From Candidatus Peregrinibacteria bacterium (GTDB taxonomy: Bacteria > Patescibacteriota > Gracilibacteria > UBA1369 > LOWO2-01-FULL-3): 45,155 nucleotides of DNA. The notes beneath the pieces are model-generated. The model saw only the letters and a list, made by a program, of their open reading frames with translations, was not told the DNA's origin and ran no database searches. This document shows positions 27,265 through 37,800 of the stretch, in pieces (position 1 is the stretch's first letter; the number at the start of each line of letters is the position of its first letter). The DNA is taken from NCBI GenBank assembly GCA_016206505.1, contig JACQRJ010000001.1, positions 1 to 45,155 on the forward strand, read 5' to 3'. The translations under genes and the position numbers were made by a program.

Positions 27265-29353
27265 AGTTTAAAATTGTCGAATAATTTACGGTATTATCAA
27301 GATTTAACTTTACTTCAGAAGGAGCGACTGTTGCAATTTTTAGCTCCTCTGCAATTTCCAGTGTTTTATTAAAAATGCTGCCGATTGATCCCGGCTGCTT
27401 CTGGATAATCAGTTTATATTGACTGGTTAAATCCTCAGTATCCAAATTGAAAGGCAATTGATATTCGATCCAGATTTCTTTGCTGTTTCCCGCCTTTACT
27501 TCCATCTGCGTAAAGAAATAAGTTTTTTTCAGATCTTTATCAAATTTTGTCATGACATCCGAGCCGTTGGTTTTTAACAAAACGGAGCCTTCGGGAACAT
27601 AAATGCGCATGGAAACTCTGTTTTTTCCGCGACCGAGAATATCAATCAACCGATCCGGCATTTCATCAAAACCATAGGATTCAATAATTTTTTTCCATTG
27701 GTAGTAAATATCGTCGGTGAAAAGATGTGATCTTTTCACAGTTACGCGGTCAATGACGTTTCCGAATTCATCGATTTTTGTATGATGCTGAATTTTTTCC
27801 TCAATGAATTGTTCAGACTTGGTGCCGCCAGTAGCGATATTGATTACGCTGAGATAATCCTCGTTTTTAGCTGTTTTGTACACTTCGCCGGTTGCTCCGA
27901 TACTCTGAAAAAGGCCCTGAATTTCTTCATCGGCGGAATACATGAGGAGATGCTTTTTTTGAATGGCTGCAAGCAGTTTGTTGCCGAGCGCAGCGATATT
28001 TTCTTCTTTTAAGATAGCTTCTTTGAAAGCCGGAATGAATATTTTGAGAATATGCTTTGGATCTTCTGGTCCCCAAATTTTACCTTCAATAATATAACTG
28101 AGAAGCAAATTGTAATTTGAAGAATCCAGTTTGCCGAAATTGCCGACCTGTACGGGACCGGTGATTTCAAGCAAATCTTTGAGCAGTCCCTGATTGATGG
28201 CGATTACTGTATCTACACTGGGCCCACCCTCTTTTTCTAAAAACCATCTGGCTTTTTTGGAAGATGTAGGAAAATCCTGAGAATAATTACTATCGCGGAA
28301 GCGCCAATTGCTGGTAAAAGCCTTAAACTCCTCAGGCGGTTCAATAATGCCGCCATATGATCCGTCGATATCATAAACATCATTAACGGTCAGATTTTCG
28401 ATATAACCTTCATTTACATCAATCAGAGCATAGCTTCCGATAAATCCTCCGCTCGGTCTGATTTCATTATTATTTTGGAGCAAAACAAGGTAACGATGTG
28501 GATAACGATCGCCGAGGAGTTTCAGTAAAGCGGGAAAATTTTTGGAAATTGCCTGCAAGGTTAGGGAGACTTCCTGAATGAAATTTTTGGCAAGCTTTAC
28601 GCGGGCGGAAAGTTCCGGAGGCAAAGTGTCTTCGTTTATATTTTCCATTTTCCCTGCGGCTTTTTTGATTTCCGCAAAAGCTTTTTCGGCATCATTTAGT
28701 CCGACTTTTAAAGTATCAGTAAGAGATGGCTGGTTTAAATTATCAGGCTTATTTTTGGCAACAAAATAAAGCGGCAATTTATTAAATTCCTCCAAAGTCT
28801 TTAAAAAATATTGTCCTGCAATTGAGACATGCTGTCCACTCTCGAGCAGACTTTTCACTGCATTGCCCAGATTGTTGTCCTTTGAATAGAGCGATTTGTC
28901 TTCATTTAGAAACCAAAGATTATTTTCGGCGAATTTAAAATTTTCCACAGCTTTATTGAAAGACAGAAGCGCATTATCGAATTCGATTTGAGTCGCATTT
29001 TTGCCCCCGGAAATTAAAAAATCGTAACCTTTATGCGCGAACTGTGAGAGTTCTTTTTCAATATTTTTTCCAATCGCAATGACGTTTAAGGCATTGAAAA
29101 CAAATAAAATAATGAAACCAACGAAAAAAATTTTAAGAAGATTATCAAAATGTTTCGGGGGATTTAACTTCTTACCTTTGATGTAAAGAAAGTGAGTGGC
29201 GTCGGCTGTTTGCAGATCCTTAATTTCCTTAATCGGGCTTGTGCGCTTGTATATTGCCTTAATTCTTCTTATCGGTTTTAACTTTTTTTGGCCACGAAGA
29301 TTTAGCTTACTCTTTTCAGCATCTTTTTTTAGATCACGCATTTTTCCGGACAT
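27230..29353 (-). CDS. DUF4012 domain-containing protein
   Basis: YLVLLQNNNEIRPSGGFIGSYALIDVNEGYIENLTVNDVYDIDG; N-terminal basic region plus single TM. Confidence 0.85.
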   Translation of the reverse strand: MSGKMRDLKKDAEKSKLNLRGQKKLKPIRRIKAIYKRTSPIKEIKDLQTADATHFLYIKGKKLNPPKHFDNLLKIFFVGFIILFVFNALNVIAIGKNIEKELSQFAHKGYDFLISGGKNATQIEFDNALLSFNKAVENFKFAENNLWFLNEDKSLYSKDNNLGNAVKSLLESGQHVSIAGQYFLKTLEEFNKLPLYFVAKNKPDNLNQPSLTDTLKVGLNDAEKAFAEIKKAAGKMENINEDTLPPELSARVKLAKNFIQEVSLTLQAISKNFPALLKLLGDRYPHRYLVLLQNNNEIRPSGGFIGSYALIDVNEGYIENLTVNDVYDIDGSYGGIIEPPEEFKAFTSNWRFRDSNYSQDFPTSSKKARWFLEKEGGPSVDTVIAINQGLLKDLLEITGPVQVGNFGKLDSSNYNLLLSYIIEGKIWGPEDPKHILKIFIPAFKEAILKEENIAALGNKLLAAIQKKHLLMYSADEEIQGLFQSIGATGEVYKTAKNEDYLSVINIATGGTKSEQFIEEKIQHHTKIDEFGNVIDRVTVKRSHLFTDDIYYQWKKIIESYGFDEMPDRLIDILGRGKNRVSMRIYVPEGSVLLKTNGSDVMTKFDKDLKKTYFFTQMEVKAGNSKEIWIEYQLPFNLDTEDLTSQYKLIIQKQPGSIGSIFNKTLEIAEELKIATVAPSEVKLNLDNTVNYSTILNYDRYFTALIED

Positions 29354-29354
29354 A

Positions 29355-31064
29355 TCAATTGATATCCAAATAATTGATTGTGGTCACACCATCCTGAAAA
29401 TAATTTTTACCTGAAGTCAGTGATGAAAGCGGCAATAAATACTTCGGCACCTTCCCGCCTTTGAAAATCAGAGGCATAAGTTTGTCGAAATTGAGATAAC
29501 TCACTTCGTCGGAACTGCTCAAAATATGAGTGATCAATTCCTGAAAGTCTTTTGAAAGGCGTAACGACTTGCCGCCATTTTTGATCATATTTACTGCATT
29601 TTTCATGGTGTCGAAATTATCCGTTACAATGGCGTAGCGATCAATAACGGCGTAAAAAATGTTGCTGTTTTTCTGGCCGATAGTTAATTCAAAAATATCG
29701 TAATCGTCAATTTGCAATTTTTGGCGTCTAATATTTTCCGGCACCGCCATAATCTCTTTGCCGACTGTACCATCCGCCATTGTGAAGGTGACAATCTTCT
29801 TTTCGTAAACAGAACCCACTTTGGCAAAATTATCAAAAATATCATGCAATTCTTCCAGAGCTTTTTCGCTATTGTTGATTTTGAGTAGAAGTTTGTAAGT
29901 CAATTTTTTATCGTACTCTTCAATTGCGAGGGCAAATTCGTTTTTGAATAGCGGTAAAATATCCAGGCTCAAAGTTATTTCCGGCCCGAAATAGCGATTG
30001 GTATAATTTTGAAGAACGGTATCAAAAATCTGCATCGAATCTTTGTCTCCTCCGGACATGGCCAAGATCAGTCTTCTTAATTGATTTTCCAGATTATTGC
30101 CGCCCCAAAAAATAAGCGCATCTTCTTTCACATATGCCGCAAGATCAGCCTGATATTTCTCCTGATTTTCCAAAAAATCCATATTTTCGATTTCTTCCCC
30201 GCTTAAATTCAAAAAGCTTTGAAGAGCAAATTTTTCATCCATGGCAACGAGTGCAAGCCCTTCGGAATCGAAAAATTTTAAAAACGGTTTAATGCTTTCA
30301 AATGCAGTTAAAGAATCGTCATTGATGTTTTTGAAATTGATAAAAGCAAAAGCAATGTAATTGAAAGGCAGATTGTTTTTGGCTCTTAGGTACCTGCTTG
30401 AATCAAAAAGAGCATCTTCGTCAGAATTGCTAAAATCAATCAGTTCCTTGAGGCTTTGATCTTTTTCACTCAAAAAAAGATATTCATCAATCAAAGTCAG
30501 CCTTGCACCATTTTGCAAAAGGAAGATTTCCCGATTGTTGTAAGGCTGTGCCGAAGCGCTTTGCCTGAGCCATTTTTCGGCCTGGGCTTTATCCTTTGTT
30601 TCTAAAAAGTAAACCGTGAAAGTTTCTCCTGGCGTATTTTTTGAATTTAAAATACTGAGACCAAGATTTTTCCCAAGCCAAGGATTGATTTGCGTTTCGA
30701 AATTGGTCTGCAATTTTTGTGTAAGAAAATCCTTGAGTGCCTGTGCAGAATAATATGGATACTTTTCAAGAATTTTGGCCGTTTTGGAAAACTGACTGTG
30801 TTCAGGATTATAGTTTAATTCAACAGTAAAAACAGTCTGCTTCTCAGGTAAAAACCTGGCAATTTCTGTTGAGCGAAAAGCTCTCTGAAAAATCAAATAA
30901 CCCGCGGAAATCAAAATAGAAATCATAATAATGACCAAAATGGCGCCGTAAATTTGATGTTTCTGAATTTTCAGGCGAAAATTAATTTTTCGACTTTGCG
31001 CTTTGGGGTGTTTTTCCTTCGTTAGTTCTCTTACTATTTTTTTTGTGGAAGATTTGCGTCCCAT
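29355..31064 (-). CDS. DUF3352-like domain-containing membrane-anchored protein
   Basis: N-terminal TM; ARFLPEKQTVFTVELN...; long soluble domain. Confidence 0.65.
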   Translation of the reverse strand: MGRKSSTKKIVRELTKEKHPKAQSRKINFRLKIQKHQIYGAILVIIMISILISAGYLIFQRAFRSTEIARFLPEKQTVFTVELNYNPEHSQFSKTAKILEKYPYYSAQALKDFLTQKLQTNFETQINPWLGKNLGLSILNSKNTPGETFTVYFLETKDKAQAEKWLRQSASAQPYNNREIFLLQNGARLTLIDEYLFLSEKDQSLKELIDFSNSDEDALFDSSRYLRAKNNLPFNYIAFAFINFKNINDDSLTAFESIKPFLKFFDSEGLALVAMDEKFALQSFLNLSGEEIENMDFLENQEKYQADLAAYVKEDALIFWGGNNLENQLRRLILAMSGGDKDSMQIFDTVLQNYTNRYFGPEITLSLDILPLFKNEFALAIEEYDKKLTYKLLLKINNSEKALEELHDIFDNFAKVGSVYEKKIVTFTMADGTVGKEIMAVPENIRRQKLQIDDYDIFELTIGQKNSNIFYAVIDRYAIVTDNFDTMKNAVNMIKNGGKSLRLSKDFQELITHILSSSDEVSYLNFDKLMPLIFKGGKVPKYLLPLSSLTSGKNYFQDGVTTINYLDIN

Positions 31065-31190
31065 TTTTGAGGTTTATTTTACTTATGGATTTTGGCATAT
31101 TCCGGTTTTTTTTCACAGGTAAAAATAAGCATGTGTATGAGGGCGGCCATGAACTTGCCATTTGCCGATGTTTTTCGTAGAATGTGCGTC

Positions 31191-33029
31191 ATGACTGCAA
31201 ACCAATTAAGAAAATTATATATCGATTTTTTTGTAAAAAAATATGCGCATGCGGAGATTAAAGGTTCCTCATTGATTCCCGATAATGATCCGACTGTGCT
31301 TTTTACGACTGCGGGGATGCATCCTTTGGTGCCGTTTTTGATGGGAGAGCGGCATCCGGCGGGCAAAAGGCTTGTTGATGTGCAAAAATGTATCAGAACC
31401 GGAGATATTGATGAAGTGGGTGACAGTACGCATCTGACTTTTTTCGAGATGCTGGGAAACTGGTCTTTGGGCGACTATTTCAAGGAAGGTGCGATTAAAA
31501 TGAGCTTTGAATTTTTGACTTCCGCACAAGAAGATGGCGGACTTGGATTGCCTTTGAGCCGGCTTGCTTTCAGTTGTTTTGAGGGTGATAGTGACGCGCC
31601 GAAAGATGTGGAATCTTGCGAAATATGGCGCAGTTTTGGTGTCAGTGAGGGCAGGATCGCTTTTTTGCCCAAAAAAGATAATTGGTGGGGCCCGGCCGGA
31701 AAGACAGGGCCGTGCGGTCCGGATACGGAGATGTTTTACTGGAACGGAGATGTGGATGCTCCCGATCATTTCGATACTGAAGATAAGCGCTGGGTGGAAA
31801 TTTGGAATGACGTTTTCATGCAATACAACAAAAAGGAAGACGGCACTTTTGAGCCATTGAAACAGCAAAATGTCGATACGGGTATGGGATTGGAGCGTGT
31901 TTTGGCGGTTTTTGGCGGTTTTTCTTCAGTATATGATACGGGACTTTTCGTTGATGCGATAAAAGAAATACGACTTTTGGCAGGCTATGGAGTTCCTGAT
32001 CAACAGCAGGTTATTTCCGAACGAATTATTGCAGATCATTTGCGCAGTGCGACATTTATTTTGGGGGATAAACTTGGCGTCTCTCCATCAAATAACGATC
32101 AGGGCTATGTTTTGCGCAGATTAATACGGAGAGCAATCAGGCATGGAAGAAAACTCGAAATCGAAGGAGCGTTTGCTGCCAAGATAGCTTTGATTTATGT
32201 AAAACAATATGGAGATTTTTATACGGAGCTTTTGGAAAATGAAGAAAGAATTTTGAAAGAAATGAGTATTGAAGAGGAGAGATTCGGCAAAGCTTTAAAC
32301 AAAGGAATTGGTCTTTTGCATAAGGAAATGAAAAAATTACAACCGATGCGTGAGCAGGGACTTAGGGCTTTTTCGGATGATTTCTTTTTTGAAATGTTTG
32401 CAACTTATGGCTTTCCGGTGGAAATGATGATTGAGGAGCTGCGTGAACATGGCTGGATTGAAGATCAGGCGGGTGTTGATCTTGTGATGGCAAAATATGA
32501 AGAATATTTCCAAAAACATCAGGAATTATCCAGAGCCGGTGCCGAGAAAAAATTTGCAGGAGGTCTGGCCGATCATAGCGAAGAGGTAACGCGTTTGCAC
32601 ACGGCTACACATTTATTGCATCAATCTTTGAAGCATATTTTGGGAAATCATGTAGAGCAGCACGGCTCAAATATTACAGCGGAGAGACTTCGTTTTGATT
32701 TCAATCATCCCGATAAAATGATGCCGGAACAGATCAACGCTGTTGAAGAGATGGTAAATGAACAAATTCAAAAATCTTTGCCCGTGAGTTTTTCCGAGAT
32801 GTCTGTGGCTGAAGCAAAGGCAAAAGGTGCGATCGGACTTTTTGAATCGAAATACGGAGACCGAGTAAAAGTTTATCAAATGGGAGAAGGAGGTGACAGG
32901 TTTAGCATGGAAATTTGCGGCGGGCCGCATGTAAAAAACACTTCTGAACTGGGGAAATTTAAAATCACCAAAGAGGAAAGTTGCGGAAGCGGGATGAGGA
33001 GAATAAAGGCGGTGCTTGTGAAGAATTAG
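31191..33029 (+). CDS. alaS: Alanine--tRNA ligase, short form lacking the C-terminal (DHHA1/C-Ala) domain
   Basis: MTANQLRKLYIDFF; TTAGMHPLVPFLMG; TFFEMLGNWSLGDYFKEGAI; editing-domain TRLHTATHLLHQSL and CGGPHVKNTSELGKFKI; stops right after SAD. Confidence 0.92.
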   Translation: MTANQLRKLYIDFFVKKYAHAEIKGSSLIPDNDPTVLFTTAGMHPLVPFLMGERHPAGKRLVDVQKCIRTGDIDEVGDSTHLTFFEMLGNWSLGDYFKEGAIKMSFEFLTSAQEDGGLGLPLSRLAFSCFEGDSDAPKDVESCEIWRSFGVSEGRIAFLPKKDNWWGPAGKTGPCGPDTEMFYWNGDVDAPDHFDTEDKRWVEIWNDVFMQYNKKEDGTFEPLKQQNVDTGMGLERVLAVFGGFSSVYDTGLFVDAIKEIRLLAGYGVPDQQQVISERIIADHLRSATFILGDKLGVSPSNNDQGYVLRRLIRRAIRHGRKLEIEGAFAAKIALIYVKQYGDFYTELLENEERILKEMSIEEERFGKALNKGIGLLHKEMKKLQPMREQGLRAFSDDFFFEMFATYGFPVEMMIEELREHGWIEDQAGVDLVMAKYEEYFQKHQELSRAGAEKKFAGGLADHSEEVTRLHTATHLLHQSLKHILGNHVEQHGSNITAERLRFDFNHPDKMMPEQINAVEEMVNEQIQKSLPVSFSEMSVAEAKAKGAIGLFESKYGDRVKVYQMGEGGDRFSMEICGGPHVKNTSELGKFKITKEESCGSGMRRIKAVLVKN

Positions 33030-34396
33030 ACCAATTCACCTTCGAGAAGTATTTCCCTGGCCCTGGTGATTTTTACCGGGACTATTTGGCCGAGTAATTT
33101 TCGGCCGGAATTAAACTGTACGGCTTTGAAATGCTCGCTTCTGCCCATGCAGGTTTTGCCGTTTTGGTTTTCCACAAGGACATTGACTGTTTTATTCAGG
33201 AAACGTTTGTATCCTCTTTCAGCCATTTTGACCAATAAAAAATTCAGCTTATGCCAGCGTTGTTTTTTAACTTTTTGCGGAATGTCATCTTTCATAAACC
33301 TATCTGCTGTGGTGCCACGTCTTTGCGAATACTGGGCGATATATGCGTGTTCAAAAGCCATTTCTTCGTAAAATTTCAGGGTTTTTTCAAATTCTTCGTC
33401 TGTTTCCCCGCAAAATCCCACGATAATATCGGTGGAAATTGAAATATCGGGAATTTTTGCACGTAATTTTTTGATAATTTCGCGATACTGCTCGATTGTG
33501 TAAGTCCGATTCATGCGCTTGAGAGTGCGATTATCTCCTGACTGGACAGGAAGATGCAGATATGGCATTTGAGTTTTTAAAACAGCCATTGCTTCGATCA
33601 ATTGGTCCGACATATCTTGCGGATGTGGTGAAGTAAACCGTACACGCTCCAGGCCTTTTTCATGGAGAAGATCAAGCTTTTCCAAAAGGGCGACAAAAGG
33701 CTCTTTTTCTTTCAAATTAGCGAATTTCCCGCTTTCCTCATCGGCTTTGCCGAGACCATAGGAATTTACCGTTTGTCCAATCAAAGTGATCTCTTTCACT
33801 CCAATTTCAACCAATTTTTCGCATTCGGCAATGATATCTTCCATTTTGCGGGATTTTTCGCGACCGCGGCTATAAGGCACGATGCAGTAAGTGCAAAATT
33901 TGTCGCAGCCGTTGGAAATAGCCACAAATGCCTGAGTTTTGGCTTCATGGCTGCTATGGCTGGCATTGATTTGAAAATAATCCTCAAGAGATTCCTCTTC
34001 GATCGCTTCAATGTCTAAAGCCGGCTGGATTTCACGCATTAGAGAAGCCAGGCTTGGCAATTCGTCAATTCTGAGGGCAATGTCCAATGCAGCCATACGG
34101 GGAAAAAGCGCATCCCGCTCTGTGCTATAACGTGAGCTGGATTTGCGAATCATACAACCGGTCACAACGACCAGCAGATCTTTTTTCTTTTTCTTCAATT
34201 GTTCCACTTTGTAAATCTCGCTGAAAACACGATCTTCGGCTTTTTGCCTGATAGAACAAGTGTTGAAAATAATAAGATCTGCGGTTTTGTAATCTTTGCA
34301 TGGAGAAAGTCCGAGGGCCTGAAGATAAGTTTCCATGCGCTCGGAATCCGAATAATTCATCTGACAGCCGTAGGTTTTGATGTGATAGGTTTTCAT
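33026..34396 (-). CDS. miaB: tRNA-2-methylthio-N6-dimethylallyladenosine synthase
   Basis: YHIKTYGCQMNYSDSERM; CDKFCTYCIVPYSRGREKSR radical SAM; TRAM-like C-terminus. Confidence 0.93.
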   Translation of the reverse strand: MKTYHIKTYGCQMNYSDSERMETYLQALGLSPCKDYKTADLIIFNTCSIRQKAEDRVFSEIYKVEQLKKKKKDLLVVVTGCMIRKSSSRYSTERDALFPRMAALDIALRIDELPSLASLMREIQPALDIEAIEEESLEDYFQINASHSSHEAKTQAFVAISNGCDKFCTYCIVPYSRGREKSRKMEDIIAECEKLVEIGVKEITLIGQTVNSYGLGKADEESGKFANLKEKEPFVALLEKLDLLHEKGLERVRFTSPHPQDMSDQLIEAMAVLKTQMPYLHLPVQSGDNRTLKRMNRTYTIEQYREIIKKLRAKIPDISISTDIIVGFCGETDEEFEKTLKFYEEMAFEHAYIAQYSQRRGTTADRFMKDDIPQKVKKQRWHKLNFLLVKMAERGYKRFLNKTVNVLVENQNGKTCMGRSEHFKAVQFNSGRKLLGQIVPVKITRAREILLEGELV

Positions 34397-34501
34397 TGGC
34401 TTGTTTTGTGAAACGCATGGGCGATTTTAATGTTTTTGGTCATCTGCGTCTAGCTTTTGGATTTGTTTTGTGCTATAATAATTAGATTTATTTACAAAAA
34501 C

Positions 34502-34807
34502 ATGAGCGAAGATTTTAAAATTATCATAGAAAAAGCGGCGTTTTTAGCGCCTGCGGAAAAACAAAAATATCTTTTGATTTTTGATTATCTGGATGAAGGG
34601 AAAAAAGCTCAATTGTCTAAAATAATTGCCGATGCCGTGAATGGAGCACAATTGATTAACGACGAAGCGAAATTGGCAAAGTCGGATGCTATTAAGGCTT
34701 TTATTGCGGCTTGTGATCAGGCGATAAAAACCGAAGCAAATGCAGCTATGGATGAAGAGGAAGCGTCATACAAAGATGAGGCTGATAAATTATTGAATAA
34801 TCTTTGA
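34502..34807 (+). CDS. Small hypothetical protein
   Basis: MSEDFKIIIEKAAFLAPAEKQKYLLIFDYLDEGKKAQ...; stop overlaps the start region of the next gene. Confidence 0.6.
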   Translation: MSEDFKIIIEKAAFLAPAEKQKYLLIFDYLDEGKKAQLSKIIADAVNGAQLINDEAKLAKSDAIKAFIAACDQAIKTEANAAMDEEEASYKDEADKLLNNL

Positions 34808-34809
34808 AT

Positions 34810-37800
34810 ATGGGTGCAGAAAAAGGGCCGGAAAAATTGAGCGTACCGTACGGGCAAAAGGAGCAAGCTGTCCAGAAGTTCAAGGAAGCTGAAAATGAAA
34901 AAGCAAAAGCCGAAGGAAAGGAGCAAGTTCATGCGAATCCGAAAGCTGATTTTCTGAATGAGCAGGCACTTGATACTGAAACCGACAAAATTACTACACA
35001 AATAGAAGCAGCTGGTAATGCATTAGCGCCTAAATATGCGAACAAATTGACTGCGAAATTGAAGGGAGTAATTGATGGTGAAAAGACGAAGCTTAATTCG
35101 CAACTTGCAAAAATAAATAAGGATTCCGAGGGGAAACTTGTCAGTCTGGCAGCGGATTCGATGACAAAACTGGGGGCTTTTAATGAAATTCCCGATGTAA
35201 AATTGATCTACGAACTCGTGGCAGCCAAAGACGCAATAGCCGGTATTTCAGAAATGCAAATAACTTCTTATGCCAAAAACAGCGGTTACTATAAAGTCAT
35301 AAATCCAAAGTTTGAAACAGCCGTTGGTGCCGGAAAAATACAGGCTGTGCAAAAATTATTGGGTGTTACTGCTGACGGGAAGGTAGGGCCGGAAACTATG
35401 AAGGCTCTTTCCGCGATGCTTGGGCTGGGATTAAAAGTTGAATTTGGGGGGAAAACAATTTTGGCCGATGGAAAAACCGAAGTTGATGCGGATGGGAATG
35501 TAGTGGAGCCGCCAAAAGCCGAGGAGCCTGTGCCAGCCGAGCCCGGGAAGCCGGCCGAGCCTGCACCTGCGGCACCAGCTGAACCTCAGCCTACCGAGCC
35601 GCCGAAAGCGGGGGAGTCTGCGCCTACGGAACCAGCTGCGCCTACTGAGCCCGATGCGCCCGGGCCCGAGGAGCCTAAGGAAACCCCTGAGCAAATTTCA
35701 ACCGCGGTTTTTGATCAAGTACAGAGTTATATAGCGCAACTTGAGGGTAATAAACTGTATGAGCTTTGCGAATTTGAGACAGTTAAAAACGGCAATGCAA
35801 TCAAAATAACGATTGGCAAAAATGCTGGAGCGCACACCGTATGTGAAATAAAAGTTGATGAAAATGGGGCAATTAAATTTGCAGGTAACAATGCCGATAT
35901 TGCACGCGAGGGCATAGATGCTGCAGTGAAAGGCAAAATTGATGCATATGTACTTGACCGAAACTTTTTTGACGAAAATGAAACCGGCGATGGCTATCTT
36001 ATAAAATTTGCCGGCGAAATGCAGTTAAAGGAGTATAAAATCGAAGCCAGAGGCCAAGGCGTCAAGCTTACACATTCGGCAAACCCTAAAGGAAATGGTG
36101 TGTTGGAAATAATTATTCACAAGGATGGAGGTGGACTGATCGGTACAGCTACAATTACAAAAGACGGAATAAAGGTAGCGGTTGATGCCGAATCGCCTTT
36201 TCCTATGGGCGTTGAAGGTAGTAATGTTGTTATCAAAGCTGCACCGGTTTTTGACGTTAATTCTGAAAATGGGGCAGCAGATAAAATAACTGTATGGCGT
36301 TCCGAAGATGGAAATGGAGCAAAGACAGAATTCAGTTTTGCAGGCAGAGAGCCTCAAAGCGGCGATTACAAGAAAATGCATGATGCTACAGATAAAGAAA
36401 CATATGATCTGTATAAATTTCAGGAAGGAAAATGGTGGCTCGTGGCTACGGTTCACACGCCTGTCATGGAAGATCATGTGCCTGTGCCTGCGCCTGCAGA
36501 GCCGCCAGAAAAGTCAGCGCCTCCAGTACCAGATGCACCTACGCAACCAGCGGAGGAGCCAAAGCCGGCTGAGCCAACGCAACCAGTTGAGCCGCCGAAA
36601 GCGGAGGAGCCAAAGCCGGCTGAGCCAACGCCCGAAGCAAGCGATACAGCACCTGAAATGCAGGCTGTGAAAGCCAGGATTGGAGTTTTGCGCGGTGATT
36701 TGGAGGCGCAAAAAGTCGAATTTACCGGTGAAAAGCTGAAAGCAAAGGTAATTGATAAACTGACAACAAAAGATACTCCGCAGGCAATCAAAGATGCATT
36801 AAGTACAAAAATCAATGGTTCGGGCTTTGATACTGCGATGGCGGCGATGGTCGCGAATCTGGAGCGAGATTTAAGCAATGCTGATGATGCTGCAGATCCG
36901 GCTCTAGCTGAACAAATGTTGGTCGATGCCGAAGGTGCCTTGCAAGGCCTGAATGTGGATCATTATGTGGAAAGTCGCGAAGTAAGCGTGTTTGTAGAGA
37001 GGCTAGCGGGACCGATAAAGGCTGCGGATGAATTGATGGCAAAGATCGATACGCAAGTTGATGAATATGATGAAACCACAGGGAATTCTGTGCCAAAGGC
37101 ATTAGTAAAATCATTGGGGGCAAAAAATGCTTTGATAGCGGCAATGGTAAATTTTATCACCGGTGATGAAGCACAGTTTGATCTGGCTTTTCATGAGGCT
37201 GCGATCATTAAGGCAAAAGAAGAGGATATGAATTTGACGGAAGATGCTGCTGCTGATTTGGAAAAGGCCTCGAGAGTGGAAAAATGGCATGAAAAAAGCA
37301 ATAAAATTGACGGGGCAGTTCTATACAGCAGGAAAGGATCGAATTATAAGGCCGGCGATTATAAACTTGTGCCAGATAACATGAGTGGCACCGGTGATAG
37401 ATATGGTCTTTGGAAATATGATGATGGAGCCCGCGAGGAAGATGGAGTGGTGTTGCGTTATGAACAGCCTGGCTGGAAATTTGTTGCTCATTGTTCGAAA
37501 ATGGTGCTTGATGATAAGGCAGCCAAAAACGAGCAATTGGAGAAAACTCATGAAGATGTCAATGGAGCAGTTTCGAGTGCTTATGAAAATTTGAAGAAAA
37601 CAAGCAATGTATATGGAGATTTTAAAGTTACAAATCAGGGTTTAGATGGGGGTGTTGACTTTACGCATGAACATCCTGTGGAGCATGCAAGCACTGCCGT
37701 ATGTCATTTTCAGGTTGATGAAGAGACAGGGAAGATTTTTTATACCCCTTTGAAGGGAAAAAAGCAGGAAATATCATTAGCCGCTATTCCAGCAAAAATG

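Noticed and set aside
37157-37166. TCACCGGTGA in the 1147-aa gene (FITGDEA)
   Set aside because: Only the 12-bp core ATCACCGGTGAT matches; flanks do not resemble other copies, so it may be chance and is not counted as a firm family member.
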